Below, piece by piece: positions 1 through 6,371 of a stretch of DNA of 14,099 bases (its first letter is position 1; every line of letters starts with the position of its first letter). The translations under genes were made by a program, and so were the position numbers. The stretch is taken from assembly GCA_963169135.1 (NCBI GenBank), contig CAUJEQ010000310.1, positions 1 through 14,099 on the forward strand, read 5' to 3'. The notes under the pieces were generated by a model that made no database searches, had not been told where the DNA came from, and worked only from the letters and a program-made list of their open reading frames with translations. Source of the stretch: Chloroflexota bacterium. Its GTDB lineage: Bacteria; Chloroflexota; Dehalococcoidia; Tepidiformales; Tepidiformaceae.

Positions 1-402
1 GCCAGATCTGTCGAGCAGGCTGTGGGGGGTGCCAGGAGACACACCCAAATTCACCCCGCCACCAAAGTCTTCCAGGCGCTCCGGATCCGCGTGAATGGCG
101 AACTCGACAGCCTTCGCGCGGCCCTCCCGCTCGCCCACAGCCTGCTCGGCTCTGGAAACTCGCACGGCGGCCGCCTGGCCGTCATCAGTTTCCACTCTCT
201 CGAAGACCGCATCGTGAAGCAGTATTTCCGCCGCGAATCGACTGGATGCATCTGCCCGCCAGAGCTTCCGGTCTGCCGCTGTGGCCATGTGGCAACCCTC
301 CGCGAACTCACCCGGCGCGGCATCCGGCCAGGCGAGGCCGAGGTTGCCGCGAACCCTCGCTCGCGAAGCGCTGTCCTTCGGGCCGCAGAACGGATCCACT
401 GA
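1..402 (+). CDS. rsmH: 16S rRNA m4C1402 methyltransferase RsmH (MraW), C-terminal part
   Basis: Partial gene: the frame is open from base 1 and ends at TGA 400-402, giving the last 133 residues. RsmH is a SAM-dependent methyltransferase that N4-methylates C1402 of 16S rRNA in the decoding centre, and it is normally near the start of dcw clusters. Visible family motifs are IHPATKVFQALRI at residues 17-29 and GGRLAVISFHSLEDRIVK at about residues 56-73, both typical of the C-terminal half. A four-cysteine segment (C83, C85, C92, C94, in TGCICPPELPVCRCGH) follows, as in many RsmH proteins of this type. The end, NPRSRSAVLRAAE, is the usual C-terminus. The SAM-binding N-terminal half lies off the left edge. 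The stop is 1 nt from the ftsL ATG, so the two are probably co-transcribed and translationally coupled. Confidence 0.95.
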   Translation, partial: ARSVEQAVGGARRHTQIHPATKVFQALRIRVNGELDSLRAALPLAHSLLGSGNSHGGRLAVISFHSLEDRIVKQYFRRESTGCICPPELPVCRCGHVATLRELTRRGIRPGEAEVAANPRSRSAVLRAAERIH

Positions 403-403
403 C

Positions 404-835
404 ATGGCAGCCATCAATCATCCCCTCGGCAGGGCCGGGCGGGGGCTTCCACTTCGGAATCCGGCCGGGCAGATCAATTGGACGCTCATCGGTGCAGTGG
501 CACTCGTCGGACTCACTGCGATGCTCCCGGTCATCCAGAACAGCGCAGCCACCAGCCAGGGGTTCGACATCCAGGCGATCCGTCAGCGCGAATCTGAAAT
601 CAACGGCGAGATATCGCTTCTCGAGAGCGATGTCGCGCGCCTCACTTCGCTCAACCGCATCGAGCGGCGCGCCCAGGATATTGGGATGGTCCACGCGGCC
701 AACCCCATCTTTGTTTCAGTGAACGAGCCCGGCCCCGCGCCGGCGAAGCTTCCCGCGGAGTATCTCCCCCGGCACACCCCTGTACAGGATGCGCCAGCTC
801 CATGGTGGAAGCCGCTCGTAGGCTGGCTGCCCTGA
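404..835 (+). CDS. ftsL: FtsL-like septum protein (single-pass membrane, coiled coil)
   Basis: A 143-residue small bitopic protein in the canonical ftsL slot between rsmH and ftsI. The N-terminus is short and basic, one hydrophobic segment spans about residues 25-43 (WTLIGAVALVGLTAMLPVI), and a probable extracytoplasmic coiled coil follows at about 54-92 (RQRESEINGEISLLESDVARL). The tail is proline-rich. FtsL-type proteins join FtsB/DivIC and FtsQ in a trimer that recruits and activates FtsW-FtsI. ATG 404 was chosen because it follows the rsmH stop by 1 nt; the frame is open further upstream, but ATG 281 would overlap rsmH by over 120 nt. The Shine-Dalgarno sequence is weak, so coupling to rsmH is likely. 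FtsL sequences diverge strongly, so the name rests on position and architecture, and it could equally be called a septum formation initiator-like protein. Confidence 0.8.
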   Translation: MAAINHPLGRAGRGLPLRNPAGQINWTLIGAVALVGLTAMLPVIQNSAATSQGFDIQAIRQRESEINGEISLLESDVARLTSLNRIERRAQDIGMVHAANPIFVSVNEPGPAPAKLPAEYLPRHTPVQDAPAPWWKPLVGWLP

Positions 836-851
836 CGGGTGGCCCCAGTGT

Positions 852-872
852 GCCCGCCCTTCGGGGCAGGGT
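852..872 (+). promoter_or_regulatory. Small hairpin with UUCG tetraloop just before the ftsI ribosome binding site
   Basis: In the 52-nt ftsL-ftsI gap, GCCC (856-859), TTCG (860-863) and GGGC (864-867) form a perfect stem closed by a cUUCGg tetraloop. Beyond a bulged A868, CCC 853-855 can pair with GGG 869-871, plus a possible G-U pair (852/872). The structure ends one base before the GGAGG at 874-878. There is no T-run after it, so it does not look like an intrinsic terminator. A role in mRNA stability or in ftsI translation is inferred only. Confidence 0.35.
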
Positions 873-873
873 T

Positions 874-878
874 GGAGG
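874..878 (+). promoter_or_regulatory. Shine-Dalgarno sequence of ftsI
   Basis: GGAGG lies 9 nt upstream of ATG 888. It fixes the ftsI start, which is one of only two internal genes (with ftsA) not directly coupled to an upstream stop codon. Confidence 0.75.
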
Positions 879-887
879 CGCGTTCGG

Positions 888-2630
888 ATGTCGCACCCCA
901 AGGCGCGGCCTACCCGCCGTGTGTGGCTGCCGGCCTTTTTCTTCGGGGCATTTGCCCTCGTTATCTGTGCACGTCTCGTCCAGCTCCAGGTTATCGAACA
1001 CGACACCTACGCCGCTCGCGCGAAAGCAGAACTCTCCGGCAGCCAGACCATTTACTCCCGGCGCGGTGCCATCCTCGACCGCAATGGCGGCGTCCTCGCC
1101 ACCAGCGTCGAGACCTGGGACATCTACGTGAGTTCGCGCTCGTGGCGCGACCCGAATACCGCGGCGACGGCATCCGCTGAACTTGCAACGCTGCTCAAGG
1201 CCGACTCGGCCGCGCTCCGGGCAGAGGTCGCCGCCTCTGAGCTCGTCGATGTGCCAATTCGAAAGAAGGTCGACTACGAAACCGGCCTGGAGATCATCAA
1301 CAAGGGGCTCCCGGGCATTATCGCCTTGCCCAACACCGGCCGCGTGAACCCGGAAGGCGATGTCGCCGCTTCGGTGCTTGGTTTCATTGGCACCGACAAC
1401 ACTGGCCTCGCGGGCATCGAGGCGGCCTACAACGAGGTGCTCCAGGGGCAACCTGGAAAGGCTATCTACGAACGCGATACGAGCGGCGAGCCCATCCCTT
1501 ACGGGCACTATGTCGCCACTGAGCCCCGGCCCGGCGAAGACATCGTCCTCACCATTGACCGCTATCTCCAGCAGATGGCCGAAGAGCGCCTGGCCGCTGC
1601 AATCAAGGACCACCGCGCCGTGGGCGGATCGATCATCATGATGGATCCCGCCACCGGCGAGATTCTTGCCCTCGCCACCTCTCCCGGACTGGTCTTCAGT
1701 ACCCTCGATCTCAATGACCCGCAGGTCCTGGAGTTGCTCCGCAACCGCGCCGTCACCGACCTGTACGAGCCGGGTTCGGTCATGAAGATTATCACGGCGG
1801 CCGCGGCGATTGATGCGGGTGCTGTCAATCCCAACACTACCTACTACGACAGTGGAGTCGCGCTCATCTACGACGTACCCATCAAGAACTGGGACGACAA
1901 TGTCTACGGTGAGCAGACCATGACGGGCGTACTCCAGAACAGCATCAACACCGGCGCCATCTTCATGATGCAGGCACTGGAGGCGAAGGACCCCGGCGGC
2001 TTCCAGCGCTACCTCGACGCGTTCGGATTCGGCAAGCCCACGGGGATCGACCTCCAGGGCGAGGCGACGGGCATCATCCGCCGGACCACCGATCCCGACT
2101 ATTCCCCGGTCGACCTGGCCACCCAGTCCTTTGGGCAGTCCATCAGCGTTACTCCGGTCCAGATGCTGACCGCCGTCGCCGCCGCCATCAACGGGGGCAA
2201 TGTCATGCGACCGCACCTGGTGAAGGCCTACATCGGCCAGGATGGCTCACGCCGCGAAGTGCGCCCCGAAGTCGTTGGCCGCGCCGTCTCGGCCGAGACC
2301 AGCGCCACCATCCGTGGGATGCTCAACCAGGTGGTCGATTCGGACTTGAACATCCACCCCGGCAACCCGAAGTTCTACACCGCGGGGGGCAAGTCCGGTA
2401 CCGCCAACGTTCCCGTCCCCAACGGCTACGACGACACCCAGATCGCCTCGTTCATCGGCTTCGCTCCCCTGGATGAGCCCGAAATCCTGGTCCTGGTCAA
2501 GCTCGACGAGAACAAGGACGGCCTGACGGGCACCGCCGCGGCCGCCCCCGTCTTTGCTACGTTGGCCGACGACGCACTGCGCTACATGAACATTCGGCCC
2601 GACAAGGGCGCCTACGTGAGCCAGCGATGA
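888..2630 (+). CDS. ftsI: Septal peptidoglycan D,D-transpeptidase FtsI (class B PBP3-like)
   Basis: A 580-residue class B penicillin-binding protein, which cross-links lipid II-derived glycan strands at the septum together with FtsW. The N-terminus is a short basic stretch and one membrane anchor (about residues 13-34, WLPAFFFGAFALVICARLVQ). The PBP dimer (pedestal) domain follows, from about residue 57 (RRGAILDRNG) to about 215. The transpeptidase domain has all three catalytic motifs: S-x-x-K at S297-K300 (YEPGSVMK), S-x-N at S352-N354 (SIN, where many FtsI have SSN), and KSGT at 502-505. No PASTA repeats follow. The 580-residue length is normal for FtsI. ATG 888 has a good Shine-Dalgarno sequence at 9 nt. 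The stop overlaps the murF start (ATGA, 2627-2630). Spo-type or elongation-type class B PBPs are less likely given the dcw position. Confidence 0.95.
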   Translation: MSHPKARPTRRVWLPAFFFGAFALVICARLVQLQVIEHDTYAARAKAELSGSQTIYSRRGAILDRNGGVLATSVETWDIYVSSRSWRDPNTAATASAELATLLKADSAALRAEVAASELVDVPIRKKVDYETGLEIINKGLPGIIALPNTGRVNPEGDVAASVLGFIGTDNTGLAGIEAAYNEVLQGQPGKAIYERDTSGEPIPYGHYVATEPRPGEDIVLTIDRYLQQMAEERLAAAIKDHRAVGGSIIMMDPATGEILALATSPGLVFSTLDLNDPQVLELLRNRAVTDLYEPGSVMKIITAAAAIDAGAVNPNTTYYDSGVALIYDVPIKNWDDNVYGEQTMTGVLQNSINTGAIFMMQALEAKDPGGFQRYLDAFGFGKPTGIDLQGEATGIIRRTTDPDYSPVDLATQSFGQSISVTPVQMLTAVAAAINGGNVMRPHLVKAYIGQDGSRREVRPEVVGRAVSAETSATIRGMLNQVVDSDLNIHPGNPKFYTAGGKSGTANVPVPNGYDDTQIASFIGFAPLDEPEILVLVKLDENKDGLTGTAAAAPVFATLADDALRYMNIRPDKGAYVSQR

Positions 2631-4003
2631 GACAACACCTCACCACCGCCATCGTCGCCGGGGAAATGGCCCGCCGCGGTTACCGTGTGCTCGCCGGGCT
2701 GCCGGTCGACATCACCGGTGGGGCCGCCGACTCGCGCCTCGTCCAGCCCGGCGACCTCTTCTGTGCCTTCCCTGGTGAGGAGACCGACGGGAACCTCTAT
2801 GTCGCCGCCGCCCTCCGGGCCGGGGCTGTTGCCGCCATCTGCTCGCGTCCGCCGGAAGGCGACTGGCCCGCCAAGACCATCGTGGTCGCCCCGGATACCA
2901 CCCGGGCGGTCGGCGAGCTTGCCCACGCCTGGCGCAAGACCTGCGACCCTCAGGTTGTCGGCATCACCGGGACGGTGGGCAAGACGACCGCGAAGGAGAT
3001 GGCCGCGGCCACTCTCGCCGACCGCTTCCACACGCACCGCAGCCCGGGCAACCTGAACTCTCGCGAAGGCCTCCCCCTTGCGCTCCTGAGCCTCCGCCGC
3101 GACCACGAGGTCTCCGTCCTGGAGATGGCCATGGACAGCCCCGGTGAGATCGGCGACCTCTGCCAGATCGCCGAACCCCGGATCGGCGCCGTGCTCAACG
3201 TCGGCCTTACCCACGTGTCGAAGTTGGGCAGCATCGAGGCTATCCAGCGCGAGAAGCTGGACCTCGCTCGCAATCTCCCGGCAGACGGTTGTGCCATCCT
3301 GAATGCCGATGACCCCCGCGTCGTTGCGGTCGTGCCCGAGCTGAAGTGCCAGGTGATGACCTTCGGCGAGAACGAGTCCGCAACTCTCCGGCGGGGACCG
3401 GTCACCGAAAACGGGTTGCTGGGTACCTCGTTCGACGTCACCTACGCCGACTCCACCGAGCGCGTGACGGCGCCCTTGCCTGGCGCCCACACGGTGCCCG
3501 CCGTGCTGACGGCCATGGCTGCGGCGATTGCCCTGGGCCGGACACTCCGCGGTGCCGCCTCCGCCGTTTATCACGCGAACGTCGAAGGCCGGGCCCACGT
3601 CCTCAGGGCCGCCTCTGGCGCCACTATCATCGACGACCGCTACAACTCAAGCCCCGCATCGCTCGCCGGCGCGCTGCTGATGCTCCGCGGCCTCTCGGGT
3701 CGCCGGATCGCCTTCCTCGGGCGCATGGCCGAGCTCGGCGAACACGAAATCGAGGAACACCGGAAGGCGGGCGAACTCGCCGCCGCGTCGTGCGACATCC
3801 TGTTCTGCTCGGGCGAGACCTGCCGCCCGCTCGCCGAAGCCGCCCGTGCTGCCGGTCACACCGACGTGCGCTGGTTCCACACGCGCGATGAAGCCGCCGC
3901 CGAAGCCGCCGCCATCCTCCGTGATGGCGACGTCGTGCTCGTGAAGGCGTCCCGGGGCGAAGCCTTCGAGTTTGCCATACCCCTGCTGGAGGGCCGCCCG
4001 TGA
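2627..4003 (+). CDS. murF: UDP-MurNAc-tripeptide D-Ala-D-Ala ligase MurF (divergent)
   Basis: A 458-residue Mur ligase, which joins D-Ala-D-Ala to UDP-MurNAc-tripeptide using ATP in the cytoplasm. Seen in order: an N-terminal UDP-substrate domain, P-loop GITGTVGKTT at 112-121, SPGNLNSREG at 139-148, K210 in the usual position of the carbamylated lysine, and the MurF signature DDRYNSSPASL at 336-346 followed by FLGRMAELGEHE. It lacks the MurE-type DNPR motif, so MurF is the better call. Several usually conserved residues differ: the adenine-contacting GxHNxxN motif reads GAHTVPA (286-292), EMG is EMA (166-168), and VKGS is VKAS (439-442). murE, usually its neighbour, is missing. The start ATG overlaps the ftsI stop by 4 nt; no strong Shine-Dalgarno sequence is visible, so coupling is likely. 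Other Mur-family ligase activities cannot be excluded. Confidence 0.88.
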   Translation: MRQHLTTAIVAGEMARRGYRVLAGLPVDITGGAADSRLVQPGDLFCAFPGEETDGNLYVAAALRAGAVAAICSRPPEGDWPAKTIVVAPDTTRAVGELAHAWRKTCDPQVVGITGTVGKTTAKEMAAATLADRFHTHRSPGNLNSREGLPLALLSLRRDHEVSVLEMAMDSPGEIGDLCQIAEPRIGAVLNVGLTHVSKLGSIEAIQREKLDLARNLPADGCAILNADDPRVVAVVPELKCQVMTFGENESATLRRGPVTENGLLGTSFDVTYADSTERVTAPLPGAHTVPAVLTAMAAAIALGRTLRGAASAVYHANVEGRAHVLRAASGATIIDDRYNSSPASLAGALLMLRGLSGRRIAFLGRMAELGEHEIEEHRKAGELAAASCDILFCSGETCRPLAEAARAAGHTDVRWFHTRDEAAAEAAAILRDGDVVLVKASRGEAFEFAIPLLEGRP

Positions 4004-4968
4004 TTCACGCGCTCTTCTCCGGCGTCGCCACGTTCTTCCTGGCCCTGGCACTGGGCGAACCGATCGTCCGCTACCTCCGCCGCAAGAACATCGGCAAGGA
4101 AGTCAGTGAGCACCTCCCTGAACATCAGAAGAAGGCTGGCACCCCCACTTTCGGCGGGTTCATGATCTGGCTGCCCACCTTCATTGTCACTGCCGTCGCG
4201 GTCGATTGGTGGAAGCACCAGTCGATCTTGCTCCCGCTCGGCATGATCGGCATCACCATGGCCGCGGGCTTTGTCGACGACCTGGGCACGCTCCAGCATC
4301 GCTCGCAGAAGGGCCTCTCCTGGCGGTTCAAGATCGCCTTCACGTCGCTCTTCGCGCTCGGCGCAGCCATCGTCCTTTACCGCTTCATCGAAGTTGAGTC
4401 GATCAACATCCCGTACGTCGGGAGCTACGCGCTCGGCCTGTTCTACATCCCTCTGGCCGCGATCGTCATCGTCGCCACCACCAGTGCGGTCGCGGTCAGC
4501 GATGGTCTCGACGGCCTCGTTGGCGGCACCACTCTCATCGCCTTCATCGCCTACGGGATCATCGGCTTCATCCAGGGCCAGGAATTCGTCGCGACCTTCG
4601 CCTTCATCATTGCCGGCGCGAACCTCGGGTTCGTCTGGTACAACGCCCACCCGGCGCGCGTTTTCATGGGCGATACTGGCGCCCTCGCCCTCGGCTCGTC
4701 GCTGGCTGTCGTCGCGCTCATGACCGGCCAGTGGCTGCTGCTCCCCCTCATCGGCATCATTTTCGTCGCCGAGGCGGGCAGCAATATCCTCCAGATCGGC
4801 TACTACCGGATTAGCGGCGGCAAGCGCATCTTCCGGCGAGCGCCATTCCACCACCACCTCGAACTCATCGGCTGGGCCGAGACCCAGATTGTCACCCGCT
4901 TCTGGCTCATCTCCATCGTCGCCGCGATGGCCGGCGTCGCACTCGCGTTGGAGGTGCCGGAGAAGTGA
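4000..4968 (+). CDS. mraY: Phospho-MurNAc-pentapeptide translocase MraY
   Basis: A 322-residue polytopic membrane enzyme that transfers phospho-MurNAc-pentapeptide to undecaprenyl phosphate, giving lipid I. Family motifs: HQKKAGTPTFGG at 42-53, catalytic pair D93-D94 (GFVDDLG), DGLDGL with D168 and D171, the Mg-binding-type D225 in FMGDTG, and HHH at 284-286 in APFHHHLE. About ten hydrophobic segments fit the family. The motif normally reading NAVNLTDGLDG is SAVAVSDGLDG here, so both asparagines are replaced (S162, A165). GTG 4000 is the start: it overlaps the murF stop in GTGA and has GGAGGG at 3988-3993, 6 nt upstream. The length is slightly short but complete. WecA/TagO-type transferases share the fold, but the GTPTFGG and HHH motifs and the dcw position favour MraY. 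Confidence 0.93.
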   Translation: MIHALFSGVATFFLALALGEPIVRYLRRKNIGKEVSEHLPEHQKKAGTPTFGGFMIWLPTFIVTAVAVDWWKHQSILLPLGMIGITMAAGFVDDLGTLQHRSQKGLSWRFKIAFTSLFALGAAIVLYRFIEVESINIPYVGSYALGLFYIPLAAIVIVATTSAVAVSDGLDGLVGGTTLIAFIAYGIIGFIQGQEFVATFAFIIAGANLGFVWYNAHPARVFMGDTGALALGSSLAVVALMTGQWLLLPLIGIIFVAEAGSNILQIGYYRISGGKRIFRRAPFHHHLELIGWAETQIVTRFWLISIVAAMAGVALALEVPEK

Positions 4969-6371
4969 CAGCCACCAACGGTGCCCTCCTCTCGGCCCCA
5001 TTCGATGTCCGTGGCAAACGCGTGCTCGTCTACTCGCTCGGGATCGAGGGCCGCGACCTTGCGCGCTGGATGCTCGGTCAGGGCGCGAGGGTGACCATCA
5101 GCGATACCCGCTCAGATACTGCGCTCGCTGCGGCCGGCGCTGGCGCCCCCGAAGGCCTTGACCGCCTGGTGTCAGGCCAGGATCTCCTCGACCCCGCCGG
5201 GTTCGACCTCGTTGCCGTCTCGCAGTCTGTCCTGCGCTACAACCCGGCGCTCGGCCGCGCGCGCGAACTCAGCATCCCGATCACTTCCCAGATGCGGCTC
5301 TTCTTGCAGCTCTGCCCCGGCCGGGTCATCGGCATTACCGGCTCGAGTGGCAAGTCCACGACCACTGCCCTCGTCGGCGCCATCGCCGCCGAGACCGGGC
5401 TGCCGTTCATTGTTGGTGGGAACATCGGCGAGGCGCTTCTCGGCCGTCTCGACGAGATCACGCCCGAGACCAACGTCATCCTCGAAATTAGCCACACCCA
5501 GCTGCAGTACACCGACCGGTCGCCCGCAATCGCCGCGGTCACCAACATCACGCCGAACCACCTCGATCAGTTCAGCTGGGACGAGTACGTCGGCCTCAAG
5601 CGGAACATCATCGCCCACCAGCGTCGCGAAGACGTCGCCGTCCTCAACGCTGACGACCATACCAGCCGGGCGCTCATGGCGTCGGTCCGCGGCCGGCTCG
5701 TGCGCACGTCCACGGCTTCCGAGGTGGAAGGCGATGGCGCCTGGCTCGACCATGACGCGGTTGTGCTGCGCCGCGGCTCCCGGGTTGTCCCGGCCGTCAA
5801 GACCGCCGACATCCGCCTCCGCGGCGCCCACAACCTCGCGAACGTCGTGATGGCCTGCGCTATCGCAGCCGAGGCCGGGTTCGCGCCCGAGGCCATGGCC
5901 CGCGGTGTCCGGGCGTTCCAGGGTGTCCCTCATCGCCTCGAGATTGTCGGACGTGCCAATGGGGCGATCTGGGTGAACGACTCCATTGCGACAAGCCCCG
6001 AGCGCACCATCGCCGGCCTCCGCGCATTCCACGAGCCGGTCGTGCTGCTCCTCGGCGGACGCGAAAAGAACCTCCCGCTCGACCAGCTCCAGGACCTCGC
6101 CCGCGAACGCTGCCGGGCCGTCATCTGTTTCGGCGAGGCGGGACCACTCTTCCACGAAGCGATGAAGGGCGCTGTGGCCGACGCCCGCCTGGTGGCCACC
6201 ATGGACGACGCCGTCGCAGACGCCGCGATGGCCCTGCAACCGGGCGATGTGGTCCTCCTCTCGCCGGCCGGTACCAGTTTCGACGCCTACCCCAACTTCG
6301 AGGCCCGTGGAGAGGCGTTCCGCCGCCTGGTGGCAGCGCTCCCCGGCTTCACGCGGGAGGTGTCGCCATAG
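4965..6371 (+). CDS. murD: UDP-MurNAc-L-alanine--D-glutamate ligase MurD
   Basis: A 468-residue cytoplasmic Mur ligase that adds D-Glu to UDP-MurNAc-L-Ala. An N-terminal Rossmann-like domain (RVLVYSLGIEGRDLARW, 19-35) precedes the P-loop GITGSSGKSTTT (123-134), EISHTQL (174-180, where most MurD have ELSSFQL), NITPNHLD (194-201), the likely carbamylated K212, GAHNLAN (287-293, with both adenine-contacting asparagines kept), NDSIATSPE (338-346), GGREKNLP, and SPAGTSFDAYPNFEARG near the C-terminus. The length is normal. GTG 4965 overlaps the mraY stop (GTGA), with GGAGG at 4950-4954. The TAG stop (6369-6371) lies within ATAG, where ftsW seems to begin. MurD is clearly the best fit, given the C-terminal SPA-SFD motif and neighbours. 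Confidence 0.94.
   Translation: MTATNGALLSAPFDVRGKRVLVYSLGIEGRDLARWMLGQGARVTISDTRSDTALAAAGAGAPEGLDRLVSGQDLLDPAGFDLVAVSQSVLRYNPALGRARELSIPITSQMRLFLQLCPGRVIGITGSSGKSTTTALVGAIAAETGLPFIVGGNIGEALLGRLDEITPETNVILEISHTQLQYTDRSPAIAAVTNITPNHLDQFSWDEYVGLKRNIIAHQRREDVAVLNADDHTSRALMASVRGRLVRTSTASEVEGDGAWLDHDAVVLRRGSRVVPAVKTADIRLRGAHNLANVVMACAIAAEAGFAPEAMARGVRAFQGVPHRLEIVGRANGAIWVNDSIATSPERTIAGLRAFHEPVVLLLGGREKNLPLDQLQDLARERCRAVICFGEAGPLFHEAMKGAVADARLVATMDDAVADAAMALQPGDVVLLSPAGTSFDAYPNFEARGEAFRRLVAALPGFTREVSP
6355..6360 (+). promoter_or_regulatory. Shine-Dalgarno sequence placing the ftsW start at ATA 6368
   Basis: GGGAGG sits at the end of murD, 7 nt upstream of ATA 6368, which is the normal spacing for initiation. 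It is about 100 nt away from the first in-frame ATG (6458), so it cannot serve that codon. It is the main local evidence that ftsW begins at the ATAG junction. Confidence 0.6.

Noticed and set aside
852..872. Hairpin as an intrinsic terminator after ftsL
   Set aside because: No T-run follows, and it is only 15 nt upstream of ftsI in a continuous same-strand operon.
651..2216. Long open frame on the minus strand opposite ftsL/ftsI (521 codons)
   Set aside because: It is antisense to a complete FtsI with all catalytic motifs, shows no recognisable domain, and long antisense frames are expected with high-GC, G/C-ending codons.
2627..4003. The Mur ligase after ftsI being MurE rather than MurF
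   Set aside because: It has the MurF signature DDRYNSSPASL and the GRMAELGEHE region, lacks DNPR, and is followed directly by mraY as murF normally is.
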